From the NCBI RefSeq assembly GCF_000818395.1, contig NZ_JWJG01000028.1:794853-858852 (forward strand): DNA of 64,000 bases. The letters run 5' to 3'. The DNA is from Noviherbaspirillum autotrophicum (GTDB taxonomy: Bacteria; Pseudomonadota; Gammaproteobacteria; Burkholderiales; Burkholderiaceae_D). Positions 19,520 to 29,616 of this stretch are shown here, in pieces. Within the stretch, counting starts at the first letter, position 1. Every line of letters begins with the position of its first letter. Made by a program: the position numbers and the translations under genes. The notes below the pieces were generated by a model. That model was not told where the DNA came from and did no database searches. It saw only the letters and a list, made by a program, of their open reading frames with translations.

Positions 19520-20065
19520 ATGAAAGATGCAATCGTGATGGTGGCCATCGTGCTGGGTGGCCTGTTTCTGTGGTTATTCCTGCATCGGGAAAAGCCGATG
19601 CGATTCCGTCAACGGGCCGTGCTGACAGGCTGCGACCTTGAATTCTTTTTCCGCCTGAGCGATGCCCTGCCGGAGTGTATTGTTTGTCCGCAGGTAGCGA
19701 TGTCGGCACTGCTCGAACCTGCCGGCACGGGTGTGCCGCGTCAGCAGGCGATGGCGCAGATAGCCGGCGGGCGCGTAGGCTACGCCGTTTTTGACCGGGA
19801 AATGCGATTGCTGGCGGTCGTCGAACTGAATCATCGCTCCCGCGCCACGCGGCGCGAGACTGCCAGGGATGCGTGTTTATCCAGTGCCGGCATCAAGATC
19901 GTTCGATTTCACGCCAAACACTTGCCATCTCCCAAGCAGATTGCGACCGCTGTCCTGACGCCACCCCAAGCATGTTATCGGCCACGTGCCAGCCAGCGCA
20001 GCGAGGCTGCCCGGAACAAGCGTGCTGATATTCCATGGCGCAATACCACGAAGATCCGGATTTGA
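19520..20065 (+). CDS. Membrane-anchored DUF2726 protein
   Basis: 181 residues from ATG 19520. An N-terminal membrane segment (about 4-19) is followed by a DUF2726-type domain, related to restriction-endonuclease-like folds: LSDALPECIVCPQVAMSALL, then VGYAVFDREMRLLAVVELN, then ARDACLSSAGIKIVRF. The conserved acidic and ELN elements are present. The last 25 or so residues are Arg-rich and do not resemble the domain, so the native 3' end may have been altered. No function is established for the family; a nuclease-like role is only suggested by fold. The RAYT gene starts 115 bases downstream. Confidence 0.65.
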   Translation: MKDAIVMVAIVLGGLFLWLFLHREKPMRFRQRAVLTGCDLEFFFRLSDALPECIVCPQVAMSALLEPAGTGVPRQQAMAQIAGGRVGYAVFDREMRLLAVVELNHRSRATRRETARDACLSSAGIKIVRFHAKHLPSPKQIATAVLTPPQACYRPRASQRSEAARNKRADIPWRNTTKIRI

Positions 20066-20180
20066 GCCGGAGGACGGGAGGCACTCGCGCATGGCCGCCG
20101 CTTGCCTGCACGGCCAATTGCTCCATAAAATGGATTGCAAGATCGCGCAAGTTTGCAGCGATTTAATGATTAAATTGCGT

Positions 20181-20906
20181 ATGGCCCGCCTTCCACGACT
20201 TGTCGTTCCTCATCAACCGCATCACATCATCCAACGCGGTGTCGACCGCCAGGCGGTATTTCGTGACGCCGAGGACTTTGGTAATTTCTTGCGCTGGCTG
20301 CGTGAGGCGGCCAAGCAATTCAAGGTCGCGATCCACGCCTATGTGCTGATGCCAAACCATCTGCACTTGCTGGCCACGCCAAGCGATGACACTGGGTTGG
20401 CGCGCATGATGCAATGGATAGGGCGGCATTACGTGCCGTATTTCAATGCCAAATACCAGCGCGCCGGTACCTTATGGCAGGGGCGGTACCGGGCAACGGT
20501 CATTGACTCTGAACAGTATTTTCTCGTTTGCAGCAAATACATCGAGCTCAATCCGTTGCGCGCCGGCCTCGTCGCGAATGCTGGCGATTATCCCTGGTCC
20601 AGTTTTTCCCATCACATCGGTGCCAAGCCCGACCCGCTGATTACGGATCATGCGCTGTACTGGGCGCTGGGAAACACGCCCTTCGACCGGGAAGCGGCTT
20701 ACCGCGAGTTGCTGGAATCCGCCCTCGCAGCCGAAGAAGTGGCAGCACTGAGCGAGGCGACCTTGAAGGGCTGGCCGCTTGGATCCGACAAATTCAAGAA
20801 CGCGCTGGCCAAGCAGGTACAGCGCCGCGTCGCGCCGGCCAAGCGCGGGCGTCCTGCCAAGGCGGCTTCCTCAGGCACTGACGTTCCCCGATTTCGCAAC
20901 AACTGA
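20181..20906 (+). CDS. REP-associated tyrosine transposase (RAYT, Y1_Tnp family)
   Basis: 241 residues from ATG 20181 (MARLPRLVVPHQPHHIIQRG); an ATG five codons upstream is also possible. The hallmarks of the Y1 transposase family are the metal-binding HLH in MPNHLHLLATP (60-62), GTLWQGRY, the catalytic-Tyr helix (YFLVCSKYIELNPLRA) and DYPWSSF. RAYTs are single-copy domesticated relatives of IS200/IS605 transposases that act on REP-like repeats. Two imperfect direct copies of CTCTG(T/A)CCCTA follow the gene at 20963 and 21010. No complete inverted repeats or left-end copy were seen. Confidence 0.9.
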   Translation: MARLPRLVVPHQPHHIIQRGVDRQAVFRDAEDFGNFLRWLREAAKQFKVAIHAYVLMPNHLHLLATPSDDTGLARMMQWIGRHYVPYFNAKYQRAGTLWQGRYRATVIDSEQYFLVCSKYIELNPLRAGLVANAGDYPWSSFSHHIGAKPDPLITDHALYWALGNTPFDREAAYRELLESALAAEEVAALSEATLKGWPLGSDKFKNALAKQVQRRVAPAKRGRPAKAASSGTDVPRFRNN

Positions 20907-21094
20907 AGTCTTTTTGTTGGAGTCATGTTGGCTTGAGTCGGCTTTTTAACTTCAAATTACTCTGTCCCTAATTAATTCATCAGTTTATTGCCGTTAATGT
21001 TAATTTTGCTCTGACCCTATTTGTTTAGATTGAACTATCTACCGCACTGCACTATCCTTCAAGCTCGATACAACAAACGTAGCGGAGTACGCTT
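20907..21094. repeat. RAYT 3' flank with two imperfect CTCTGWCCCTA direct repeats
   Basis: A 188-base AT-richer spacer before gltB. The motif CTCTGTCCCTA occurs near 20963 and CTCTGACCCTA near 21010, each preceded by TT and followed by AT-rich sequence. Similar short motifs commonly flank RAYT genes of betaproteobacteria (from general knowledge, not checked). The gltB promoter must also lie here or upstream, but no convincing -35/-10 pair was found. Confidence 0.5.
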
Positions 21095-24000
21095 ATGCAC
21101 GCGCAAGGTTTATACGACCCCTCCAACGAACATGACGCCTGTGGCGTCGGTTTTGTCGCCCATATCAAAGGCAAGAAAAGCCACTCGATCGTCGAGCAAG
21201 GTTTGCTGATCCTGAAGAATCTCGACCATCGGGGTGCCGTCGGTGCCGACAAGCTGATGGGCGATGGCGCGGGCATTTTGATCCAGATTCCAGATCAGTA
21301 CTTCCGCGAAGAAATGGCCAAGCAAGGCATTACGCTGCCGCCGCCGGGCGAGTATGGTGTCGGCATGGTGTTCCTGCCGAAGGAAAACGCATCGCGCCTG
21401 GCATGCGAACAGGAAATCGAACGCGCCGTACTGGCCGAAGGCCAGGTCGTGCTCGGCTGGCGTGATGTGCCAGTCGACTTCGATATGCCGATGTCGCCCA
21501 CCGTGCGCACCAAGGAGCCGGTGATCCGCCAAATCTTCATCGGCCGCGGCCCGGACATCATGGTGACCGACGCGCTCGAGCGTAAACTCTACGTGATCCG
21601 CAAATCCTCCGGCCATGCGATCCAGGCGCTGAACCTGTTGCATGGCAAGGAATTCTTCGTGCCGTCGATGTCGGCGCGCACCATCGTCTATAAAGGCCTG
21701 CTGCTGGCCGACCAGGTCGGCGTGTATTACAAGGACTTGCAGGATCCGCGCTGCATTTCCGCGCTGGCCCTCGTGCACCAGCGCTTCTCCACCAATACGT
21801 TCCCGGAATGGCCGCTGGCGCACCCGTACCGCCTGATCGCGCACAACGGCGAGATCAACACCGTCAAGGGTAACTTCAACTGGATGCGCGCGCGCGAAGG
21901 CGTGATGAAGTCTGCCGTGCTCGGCGACGACCTGCAAAAGCTGTTCCCGCTGATTTATGAAGGCCAGTCCGATACCGCCTGCTTCGACAACGCGCTCGAA
22001 CTCTTGGTGATGGCCGGCTATCCGATCGCCCAGGCGATGATGATGATGATTCCCGAAGCGTGGGAAAACCACACGCTGATGGATGACAACCGCCGCGCCT
22101 TCTACGAATACCATGCCGCGATGATGGAGCCGTGGGACGGCCCCGCGGCCATGGCATTTACCGACGGCCGTCACATCGGCGGTACGCTCGACCGCAACGG
22201 CCTGCGTCCGGCGCGTTACATCCAAACCGACGACGACCTGGTGGTGATGGCGTCCGAATCCGGCGTGCTGCCGATTCCGGAATCGAAGATCATCAAGAAA
22301 TGGCGTCTGCAGCCGGGCAAGATGTTCCTGATCGACCTCGACGCCGGCCGCATCATCGACGACAAGGAACTCAAGGACACCTACGCCAACGCCAAGCCGT
22401 ACAAGCAGTGGATCGAATCGGTGCGCATCAAGATCGACGAACTCGAGTCCGAGCCGGAAGAGGCGAAGTCGGTCGTGCCGCTGCTGGACCGTCAGCAGGT
22501 GTTCGGTTACACCCAGGAGGACATCAAGTTCCTGCTCGCGCCGATGGCCAGTTCCGGTGAAGAGGCGATTGGCTCGATGGGCAATGACTCGCCGCTGGCC
22601 GTCATGTCCAGCAAGAACAAGCCGCTCTATAACTACTTCAAGCAGCTGTTCGCCCAGGTGACCAACCCGCCGATCGACCCGATCCGCGAAGCGATGGTGA
22701 TGTCGCTGGTGTCCTTCGTCGGCCCCAAGCCGAATCTGCTCGACACCAACAACATCAACCCGCCGATGCGCCTGGAAGTGTCGCAGCCTGTGCTCGACTA
22801 CGCGGATATCGCAAAGCTGCGCAACATCGGCAAGCACACCGGAGGCAAGTTCAAGTCGTATGAACTGAACATCTGCTATCCGGTCGGCTGGGGCAAGGAA
22901 GGCATCGAAGCGCGCCTGGCATCGCTGTGCGCCAAGGCGGTCGACGCGGTCAAGTCCGGCCACAACATCCTGATCATCTCCGACCGCAAGGTCGACGCGG
23001 ATCAGGTTGCAATTCCCGCGCTGCTGGCGACTTCCGCCATCCACCTGCACCTGGTGAGCAAGGGCTTGCGTACTTCCACCGGCCTGGTGGTCGAGACCGG
23101 CTCCGCGCGCGAGACGCATCACTTCGCGCTGCTCGCCGGCTACGGCGCGGAAGCGATCCATCCGTACCTCGCGATGGATACGCTGGCCGACATGGCGAAG
23201 AACATCCCGAATCTGACGCCGGAAAAAGCGATCTACAATTTCCAGAAGGCGGTCGGCAAGGGCCTGATGAAGGTCATGTCCAAGATGGGCATCTCGACCT
23301 ACATGTCCTACTGCGGCGCACAGATTTTCGAAGCGATCGGCTTGAACCGCGCGCTGGTCGACAAGTACTTCAAGGGTACGGCGTCCAACGTCGAAGGTAT
23401 CGGCGTGTTCGAAGTGGCCGAAGAAGCACTGCGCCTGCACAAGCTCGCATTCAGCACCGATCCGGTGTTGGCCAACGCACTCGACGCCGGCGGCGAATAC
23501 GCATTCCGCGTGCGCGGCGAAGAGCACATGTGGACGCCCGACGCGATCGCGAAGCTGCAGCATTCGACCCGCTCGAACAACTTCAACACGTACAAGGAAT
23601 ACGCACAGATCATCAACGATCAGTCCAAGCGCCACATGACGCTGCGCGGCTTGTTCGAATTCAAGATCGATCCATCCAAGGCAATCCCGATCGATGAAGT
23701 CGAGCCGGCCAAGGAAATCGTCAAGCGTTTCGCCACCGGCGCCATGTCGCTCGGCTCGATCTCGACCGAGGCGCACGCCACGCTGGCCATCGCCATGAAC
23801 CGCATCGGCGGCAAGTCCAATACCGGCGAAGGCGGCGAAGACGAGCATCGTTATCGCCAGGAACTGAAAGGCATCCCGATTAAGAAGGGCGAAACGCTGG
23901 CTTCGGTGATCGGCGAGGAACGCGTCGAAGTCGACCTGCCGCTGTTGGCCGGCGATTCGCTGCGCTCCAAGATCAAGCAGGTGGCGTCGGGCCGTTTCGG

Positions 24001-25771
24001 CGTGACCACCGAGTACCTGACTTCCGCCGATCAAATCCAGATCAAGATGGCGCAGGGCGCCAAGCCGGGTGAAGGCGGCCAGCTGCCGGGTCACAAGGTG
24101 TCCGAGTACATTGCGAAACTGCGCTTCTCGGTGCCGGGTGTCGGCCTGATCTCGCCACCGCCGCACCATGATATTTATTCGATCGAAGATCTGGCGCAGC
24201 TGATCCACGACCTGAAGAACGCCAATCCGAAGGCCGATATCTCGGTCAAGCTGGTGTCCGAAGTTGGCGTTGGCACGATCGCTGCGGGTGTGGCCAAGGC
24301 CAAGGCCGATCACGTCGTGATCGCCGGTCATGACGGCGGCACCGGCGCTTCGCCGCTGTCGTCCATCAAGCACGCCGGCTCGCCGTGGGAGCTGGGCCTG
24401 GCAGAAACCCAGCAGACGCTGGTGCTGAACCGCCTGCGCAGCCGTATTCGCGTGCAGACCGACGGCCAGATCAAGACCGGCCGGGACGTCGTGATCGGCG
24501 CCATGCTCGGCGCTGACGAATTCGGTTTTGCCACCGCGCCGCTGGTCGTCGAAGGCTGCATCATGATGCGCAAGTGCCATCTGAACACTTGCCCGGTCGG
24601 CGTTGCGACCCAGGATCCTGTGCTGCGTGCAAAGTTCTCCGGCAAGCCGGAATACGTGGTGAACTACTTCTTCTTTGTGGCCGAAGAAGTGCGCCAGATC
24701 ATGGCGCAGCTGGGCATTCGCACCTTCAACGAACTGGTCGGCCGCGCCGATCTGCTCGACAAGTCGAAGGCGATCTCGCACTGGAAGGCCAAGGGGCTCG
24801 ATTTCAGCAAGATCTTCCATCAGCCGGAAGTGCCGGCTTCGGAGCCGCGCTTCCAGGTTGAAGTGCAAGATCACGGGCTGGACAAGGCGCTCGACCATAA
24901 GCTGATCGCGCAGGCGAAGGCGGCGCTCGACAAAGGCGAGAAGGTATCGTTCATCTCGCCGGTGAAGAACGTCAACCGCACCGTCGGCACCATGCTGTCA
25001 GGCGAAGTGGCGAAGAAATACGGCCATGAAGGCCTGCCGGACGACACGATTCACATCCAGCTGCAAGGCACCGCAGGCCAGTCGGCCGCGGCGTTCCTCG
25101 CGCACGGCATCACGCTGGATCTGGTTGGTGAAGGCAACGACTATGTCGGTAAGGGCTTGTCGGGCGGTCGCATCATCGTGCGTCCGAACACCGAGTTCCG
25201 CGGCTGGGCGGTTGACAATATTATCGTCGGCAATACCGTGCTGTACGGCGCGATTTCCGGTGAAGCATTCTTCAACGGTGTCGCCGGCGAGCGTTTCGCG
25301 GTGCGTAACTCGGGTGCGGTAACGGTCGTGGAAGGTACTGGCGACCACGGCTGCGAATACATGACCGGCGGTACCGTCGTCGTGTTGGGTGCAACCGGCC
25401 GCAACTTCGCGGCAGGCATGTCGGGTGGCGTTGCCTACGTGTACGATCCGGACGGCGACTTTGCCAAGAAGTGCAACATGGCCATGGTGTCGCTGGAGCC
25501 GGTGCTGGCAAGTGCCGATCAAGAGTCGAAGCTTGAGCGTGCGTTGTGGCACAGCACCGCGCGCGGCGGCGAGGGGCAGACCGACGAAGCGATCCTGAAG
25601 AGCTTGATCGAACGCCACTTCAAGTACACCGGCAGCACGCGCGCGCGCAACCTGCTGGATGACTGGAACAATGCACGCAGCAAGTTCGTCAAGGTATTCC
25701 CGAATGAATACAAGCGGGCGCTGGGCGAGTTGAACGCGGCGAAACAGGCCAAGGAAAAGATCGCGGCTTAA
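21095..25771 (+). CDS. gltB: Glutamate synthase (NADPH) large subunit
   Basis: 1558 residues. The N-terminal class II glutamine amidotransferase has its nucleophile at C16 ([12 protein letters not shown]), so a 15-residue propeptide would be removed. A central domain, the FMN-binding synthase domain ([20 protein letters not shown]) and the 3Fe-4S cysteines around [13 protein letters not shown] follow. The C-terminal GXGXG beta-helix domain ([24 protein letters not shown]) ends the protein. With GltD it makes two glutamates from glutamine and 2-oxoglutarate, completing ammonium assimilation. Codon use is strongly biased, as expected for a highly expressed gene. Confidence 0.98.
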   Translation: MHAQGLYDPSNEHDACGVGFVAHIKGKKSHSIVEQGLLILKNLDHRGAVGADKLMGDGAGILIQIPDQYFREEMAKQGITLPPPGEYGVGMVFLPKENASRLACEQEIERAVLAEGQVVLGWRDVPVDFDMPMSPTVRTKEPVIRQIFIGRGPDIMVTDALERKLYVIRKSSGHAIQALNLLHGKEFFVPSMSARTIVYKGLLLADQVGVYYKDLQDPRCISALALVHQRFSTNTFPEWPLAHPYRLIAHNGEINTVKGNFNWMRAREGVMKSAVLGDDLQKLFPLIYEGQSDTACFDNALELLVMAGYPIAQAMMMMIPEAWENHTLMDDNRRAFYEYHAAMMEPWDGPAAMAFTDGRHIGGTLDRNGLRPARYIQTDDDLVVMASESGVLPIPESKIIKKWRLQPGKMFLIDLDAGRIIDDKELKDTYANAKPYKQWIESVRIKIDELESEPEEAKSVVPLLDRQQVFGYTQEDIKFLLAPMASSGEEAIGSMGNDSPLAVMSSKNKPLYNYFKQLFAQVTNPPIDPIREAMVMSLVSFVGPKPNLLDTNNINPPMRLEVSQPVLDYADIAKLRNIGKHTGGKFKSYELNICYPVGWGKEGIEARLASLCAKAVDAVKSGHNILIISDRKVDADQVAIPALLATSAIHLHLVSKGLRTSTGLVVETGSARETHHFALLAGYGAEAIHPYLAMDTLADMAKNIPNLTPEKAIYNFQKAVGKGLMKVMSKMGISTYMSYCGAQIFEAIGLNRALVDKYFKGTASNVEGIGVFEVAEEALRLHKLAFSTDPVLANALDAGGEYAFRVRGEEHMWTPDAIAKLQHSTRSNNFNTYKEYAQIINDQSKRHMTLRGLFEFKIDPSKAIPIDEVEPAKEIVKRFATGAMSLGSISTEAHATLAIAMNRIGGKSNTGEGGEDEHRYRQELKGIPIKKGETLASVIGEERVEVDLPLLAGDSLRSKIKQVASGRFGVTTEYLTSADQIQIKMAQGAKPGEGGQLPGHKVSEYIAKLRFSVPGVGLISPPPHHDIYSIEDLAQLIHDLKNANPKADISVKLVSEVGVGTIAAGVAKAKADHVVIAGHDGGTGASPLSSIKHAGSPWELGLAETQQTLVLNRLRSRIRVQTDGQIKTGRDVVIGAMLGADEFGFATAPLVVEGCIMMRKCHLNTCPVGVATQDPVLRAKFSGKPEYVVNYFFFVAEEVRQIMAQLGIRTFNELVGRADLLDKSKAISHWKAKGLDFSKIFHQPEVPASEPRFQVEVQDHGLDKALDHKLIAQAKAALDKGEKVSFISPVKNVNRTVGTMLSGEVAKKYGHEGLPDDTIHIQLQGTAGQSAAAFLAHGITLDLVGEGNDYVGKGLSGGRIIVRPNTEFRGWAVDNIIVGNTVLYGAISGEAFFNGVAGERFAVRNSGAVTVVEGTGDHGCEYMTGGTVVVLGATGRNFAAGMSGGVAYVYDPDGDFAKKCNMAMVSLEPVLASADQESKLERALWHSTARGGEGQTDEAILKSLIERHFKYTGSTRARNLLDDWNNARSKFVKVFPNEYKRALGELNAAKQAKEKIAA

Positions 25772-25790
25772 ATTAGCTCAATGCTGTTAT

Positions 25791-25812
25791 CCCTCCTCTG
25801 GAAAGGGGAGGG
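25791..25812 (+). other. Intercistronic hairpin between gltB and gltD
   Basis: CCCTCCTCT and AGGGGAGGG form a 9-bp stem (one G-U pair) closed by a GGAA loop. No T run follows, so it is not a standard terminator. It lies in the 69-base gap and ends 28 bases before the gltD ATG. Confidence 0.55.
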
Positions 25813-25840
25813 AGACGTGAAAGAATATTGAAGGAACATC

Positions 25841-27304
25841 ATGGGAAAAGTAACCGGCTTTTTGGAATACCAACGCCTGCAAGAAGCGAGCGAAGCGCCA
25901 CAATCGCGCAAGAAGCATTACAAGGAATTCGTGCTGCACCTGTCGGATGCCGACGCCCAGATCCAGGGTGCGCGCTGCATGGATTGCGGCATCCCGTTCT
26001 GCAATAACGGCTGCCCGGTCAACAACATCATCCCCGACTGGAACGATCTGGTTTATCACGGCAATTACCAGGAAGCGCTGGAAGTCCTGCATTCCACCAA
26101 CAACTTCCCGGAATTCACCGGACGCATCTGCCCGGCGCCATGCGAAGCCGCTTGTACGCTCGGGATTAACAATGATCCGGTTGGTATCAAGTCGATCGAG
26201 CACTTCATCATCGACAAGGGCTGGGAAAACGGCTGGGTCGTGCCGCAAGCGCCTGCCGTCAAAACCGGCAAGAAGGTTGCCGTGGTCGGCGCCGGCCCTG
26301 CCGGCATGGCAGCGGCGCAGCAACTGGCGCGCGCCGGTCACGACGTGACCGTGTTCGAAAAGAACGACCGTGTCGGTGGCCTGCTGCGCTATGGCATTCC
26401 CGACTTCAAGCTGGAAAAGTCGCACATCGACCGTCGTGTCGAGCAGATGAAGGCCGAAGGCGTGACCTTCCGTACCGGCGTATTCGTCGGCAAGGATTTC
26501 ACGCCGAACGTCTACAACTGGGCGAAAGAGACAATTTCTCCCGACCAGCTGAAGAAAGACTTTGACGCGATCGTCATTTCCGGCGGCGCCGAGCAGCCGC
26601 GCGACTTGCCCGTGCCGGGCCGCGAACTGAAGGGCGTGCACTTTGCGATGGAATTCCTGCCGCTGCAAAACAAGGTCAATGCCGGCGATAAGGTGAAAGA
26701 TCAGATCATGGCAACCGGCAAGCATGTCGTCGTGATCGGCGGCGGCGATACCGGTTCCGACTGTGTTGGTACCTCCAACCGTCATGGCGCCGCTGCGGTG
26801 ACCCAGTTCGAACTGCTGCCGCAGCCGCCCGAGCAGGAAAACAAGCCGCTGGTGTGGCCGTACTGGCCGACCAAACTGCGCACTTCTTCGTCGCACGAGG
26901 AAGGCTGCGAGCGCGACTGGGCCGTGGCGACCAAGCGCCTCGAAGGCAAGAACGGCAAGGTCGAGAAGCTCATTGCAGTGCGCGTTGAATGGAAAGACGG
27001 CAAGATGGTCGAAGTGCCGAATTCCGAATTCGAAATCAAGGCCGATCTCGTGCTGCTGGCCATGGGCTTCGTGTCGCCGGTGCAGCAGGTGCTCGACGCT
27101 TTCGGCATCGACAAGGATGCGCGCGGCAACGCGAAAGCGACGACCGACGGCGACGGCTGCTATCAGACGTCCGTGGACAAGGTGTTTGCCGCAGGCGACA
27201 TGCGCCGTGGCCAGTCGCTGGTGGTCTGGGCAATTCGCGAAGGGCGCCAGTGCGCGCGTGCTGTGGATGAATTCCTGATGGGATCGTCCGTACTGCCGCG
27301 GTAA
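25841..27304 (+). CDS. gltD: Glutamate synthase (NADPH) small subunit
   Basis: 487 residues. N-terminal Cys-rich motifs ([19 protein letters not shown] and [11 protein letters not shown]) bind 4Fe-4S clusters. The FAD-binding motif is [15 protein letters not shown] (about 147-161) and the NADPH-binding motif [12 protein letters not shown] (about 297-308). GltD passes electrons from NADPH to GltB. It lies 69 bases after gltB on the same transcript and is followed by a strong terminator. Confidence 0.97.
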   Translation: MGKVTGFLEYQRLQEASEAPQSRKKHYKEFVLHLSDADAQIQGARCMDCGIPFCNNGCPVNNIIPDWNDLVYHGNYQEALEVLHSTNNFPEFTGRICPAPCEAACTLGINNDPVGIKSIEHFIIDKGWENGWVVPQAPAVKTGKKVAVVGAGPAGMAAAQQLARAGHDVTVFEKNDRVGGLLRYGIPDFKLEKSHIDRRVEQMKAEGVTFRTGVFVGKDFTPNVYNWAKETISPDQLKKDFDAIVISGGAEQPRDLPVPGRELKGVHFAMEFLPLQNKVNAGDKVKDQIMATGKHVVVIGGGDTGSDCVGTSNRHGAAAVTQFELLPQPPEQENKPLVWPYWPTKLRTSSSHEEGCERDWAVATKRLEGKNGKVEKLIAVRVEWKDGKMVEVPNSEFEIKADLVLLAMGFVSPVQQVLDAFGIDKDARGNAKATTDGDGCYQTSVDKVFAAGDMRRGQSLVVWAIREGRQCARAVDEFLMGSSVLPR

Positions 27305-27321
27305 TCGAGGTTAATCCCTTT

Positions 27322-27357
27322 AACCCGCCTGAGCGCAAGGTCAGGCGGGTTTTTTTA
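27322..27357 (+). terminator. Intrinsic terminator of the gltBD operon
   Basis: An 11-bp stem (AACCCGCCTGA/TCAGGCGGGTT) with an 8-base loop and a run of T residues, 18 bases after the gltD stop. Confidence 0.92.
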
Positions 27358-27455
27358 TTCTCTGCTCAAAAGAATTCGACGGCATTTTGGCTTCTGCCAA
27401 AAGTGCGTTTGCCATTTCTGCACTACAATCTCACTTTTGCCCAAAAATATTTGTT

Positions 27456-28259
27456 GTGCCAAACCTCGTTGAAATTCGCGATCTGCACTTTGCTTATGGA
27501 GCGCGGCCAATTCTGTCGGGACTCCGTATGGATTTCCCGAGCGGGAAGGTGGTCGCCGTCATGGGCGGATCGGGATCGGGCAAGACGACGATCCTGCGCC
27601 TGATCGGCGGGCAGCTGCAGGCACAAAAGGGCACAATCCATGTAGATGGCAAGGCCGTCGATGCCCGCGATATTCCGGCCATGTACGCCATGCGCCGCAA
27701 GATGGGGATGCTGTTTCAGCATGGCGCGCTGTTTACCGATTTGACGGTATTCGAGAACGTCGCCTTCCCGCTGCGCGAGCACACCCGGCTGCCGGAGGAA
27801 TTGATACGCGATCTGGTATTGATGAAGCTGCATGCGGTCGGTTTGCGCAATGCCGCGCAATTGAAGCCTTCCGAAATCTCCGGCGGCATGGCGCGCCGCG
27901 TGGCGCTGGCGCGTGCCATTGCGTTGGATCCGCAGCTCATCATGTATGACGAACCCTTTGCCGGGCTCGATCCGATTTCCATGGGCGTGACGGCGAACCT
28001 GATCCGGCGCTTGAATGACGCGCTTGGTTCGACCTCCATCCTCGTGTCGCACGATGTGCATGAGTCGTTTGCCATCGCCGATTACGTGTACTTCCTGTCG
28101 CAAGGGAAGATCGTCGCGCACGGGACGCCACAGCAAATGCTCGCCTCCGAGGACCCGTACGTGAAGCAATTCGTGCAAGCCGAGCCGGACGGTCCGGTGC
28201 CGTTCCATTATCCGGGCCGCTCGCTTGCGCAGGACTTGCATCTGGAGGTGTTACGATGA
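27456..28259 (+). CDS. mlaF: Phospholipid ABC transporter ATP-binding protein MlaF
   Basis: 267 residues from a GTG at 27456; the frame is open 23 codons further upstream but that part lacks domain character. Walker A GGSGSGKTT, signature ISGGMARRV and Walker B LIMYDEPFAGLDPIS mark a MlaF/Ttg2A-type ATPase. It drives the MlaFEDB inner-membrane complex that keeps outer-membrane lipid asymmetry. The gene heads the mlaFEDACB operon. A TACAAT box at 27424-27429 is a candidate -10 without a clear -35. No good Shine-Dalgarno precedes the GTG, so the exact start is uncertain. Confidence 0.93.
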   Translation: MPNLVEIRDLHFAYGARPILSGLRMDFPSGKVVAVMGGSGSGKTTILRLIGGQLQAQKGTIHVDGKAVDARDIPAMYAMRRKMGMLFQHGALFTDLTVFENVAFPLREHTRLPEELIRDLVLMKLHAVGLRNAAQLKPSEISGGMARRVALARAIALDPQLIMYDEPFAGLDPISMGVTANLIRRLNDALGSTSILVSHDVHESFAIADYVYFLSQGKIVAHGTPQQMLASEDPYVKQFVQAEPDGPVPFHYPGRSLAQDLHLEVLR

Positions 28260-29035
28260 TGCTCGATGCCGTCTCGTCGCTCGGACGCTGGGTGCGCGAA
28301 TACATTGCCAACGTGGGATTTGCGACGCGCATGTTTTTCGCACTCCTCGGCGCGTCCGGACGCGCGCTGCGTCGGCCGCGGCTGGTGACCGATCAAATTC
28401 ACTTCATCGGCAATTATTCGCTGGTCATCATTGCGGTATCCGGTCTGTTCGTCGGGTTCGTGCTCGGCCTGCAAGGGTATTACACGCTGAATAAGTACGG
28501 TTCGGAGCAGGCGCTCGGCTTGCTGGTGGCGTTGTCTTTGACGCGCGAACTGGGTCCGGTAGTGTCCGCCTTGTTGTTTGCCGGACGTGCCGGTACTTCG
28601 CTGACGGCCGAGATCGGCTTGATGAAAGCCGGGGAGCAGTTGTCGGCAATGGAAATGATGGCGGTCAATCCGCTCGAACGCGTGGTGGCACCGCGCTTTT
28701 GGGCCGGCGTGATCGCGATGCCGGTTCTGGCGACGATTTTCAGCGCGGTCGGCGTCATCGGAGGCTATATCGTCGGCGTGAAGCTGATTGGCGTCGACGA
28801 GGGCGCGTTCTGGTCCCAGATGCAGGATGGTGTCGACGTCTGGAAAGACATCGCCAATGGCGTGCTCAAGAGCGTGGTGTTCGGATTTGCGGTAACGTTT
28901 ATCGCGCTGTTCCAGGGGTACGAGGCGCAGCCGACGCCCGAAGGCGTGGCGCGGGCCACTACCCGCACCGTCGTGATTGCTTCGCTTACCGTGCTATGGC
29001 TGGACTTTTTGCTTACGGCCCTCATGTTCGATTGA
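28256..29035 (+). CDS. mlaE: Phospholipid ABC transporter permease MlaE
   Basis: 259 residues with five to six hydrophobic helices and the MlaE/YrbE family motifs (LVIIAVSGLFVGFVLGLQGY, REIGP-like LTRELGPVVSALLFAGRAG, AEIGLMKAGEQLSAMEMMAV). It forms the membrane core that, with MlaF, MlaD and MlaB, moves phospholipids. The ATG overlaps the mlaF stop (ATGA), indicating coupled translation. Confidence 0.95.
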   Translation: MMLDAVSSLGRWVREYIANVGFATRMFFALLGASGRALRRPRLVTDQIHFIGNYSLVIIAVSGLFVGFVLGLQGYYTLNKYGSEQALGLLVALSLTRELGPVVSALLFAGRAGTSLTAEIGLMKAGEQLSAMEMMAVNPLERVVAPRFWAGVIAMPVLATIFSAVGVIGGYIVGVKLIGVDEGAFWSQMQDGVDVWKDIANGVLKSVVFGFAVTFIALFQGYEAQPTPEGVARATTRTVVIASLTVLWLDFLLTALMFD

Positions 29036-29139
29036 CACGGGAACGCCTTGTGTGGCGCTCTGTCTCCGCATTACTGAAACAAATTTTTACAAATTGCGCC
29101 TGAGAAAGGCCCTGTATCCCATTATTAGGGGATCTGATT

Positions 29140-29616
29140 ATGCAAAGAAAATCATTAGACTTATGGGTTGGCATGTTCGTGCTGCTGGGTGCGGCGGCAT
29201 TGTTTTTCCTGGCGCTCAAGGCAGGGAACATGAGTTCGCTGTCGTTGCAGGCGACTTATCCCGTTGTCACCAAATTTGACAATATCGGCGGCCTGAAGCC
29301 GCGCGCACCGGTAAAAAGTGCCGGCGTGGTCGTCGGTCGGGTCGGCGACATCAAGTTCGACGACAAGACGTTTCAGGCGGTCGTGACGCTTAACCTGGAC
29401 AGCAGCTATAAGTTCCCGAAAGATTCCTCGGCCAAGATCTTAACGTCAGGACTGCTCGGCGAACAATACATCGGTCTGGAAGCGGGCGGCGATACCAACA
29501 ACCTGGCCGCTGGCGACCGCATTACCATGACTCAGTCGGCCATCGTATTGGAGAACTTGATTAGTCAATTCCTCTTCAGTAAGGCGGCCGAGGGAAAGGA
29601 AGGCAATAAGCAATGA
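29140..29616 (+). CDS. mlaD: Phospholipid-binding MCE-domain protein MlaD
   Basis: 158 residues: one N-terminal membrane anchor (LWVGMFVLLGAAALFFLALK, about 7-26) and one MCE domain (about 38-118, with YPVVTKFDNIGGLKPRAPVK). MlaD forms a hexameric periplasmic ring on MlaE. AGGGGAT lies before the ATG at 29140. The 104-base gap after mlaE is the largest in the first half of the operon and shows no terminator. Confidence 0.95.
   Translation: MQRKSLDLWVGMFVLLGAAALFFLALKAGNMSSLSLQATYPVVTKFDNIGGLKPRAPVKSAGVVVGRVGDIKFDDKTFQAVVTLNLDSSYKFPKDSSAKILTSGLLGEQYIGLEAGGDTNNLAAGDRITMTQSAIVLENLISQFLFSKAAEGKEGNKQ

Noticed and set aside
21110-24898. 1262-codon ORF antisense to gltB
   Set aside because: A shadow of gltB, whose biased GC-rich codons leave the opposite frame open; the His/Arg/Asp-rich translation has no domain.
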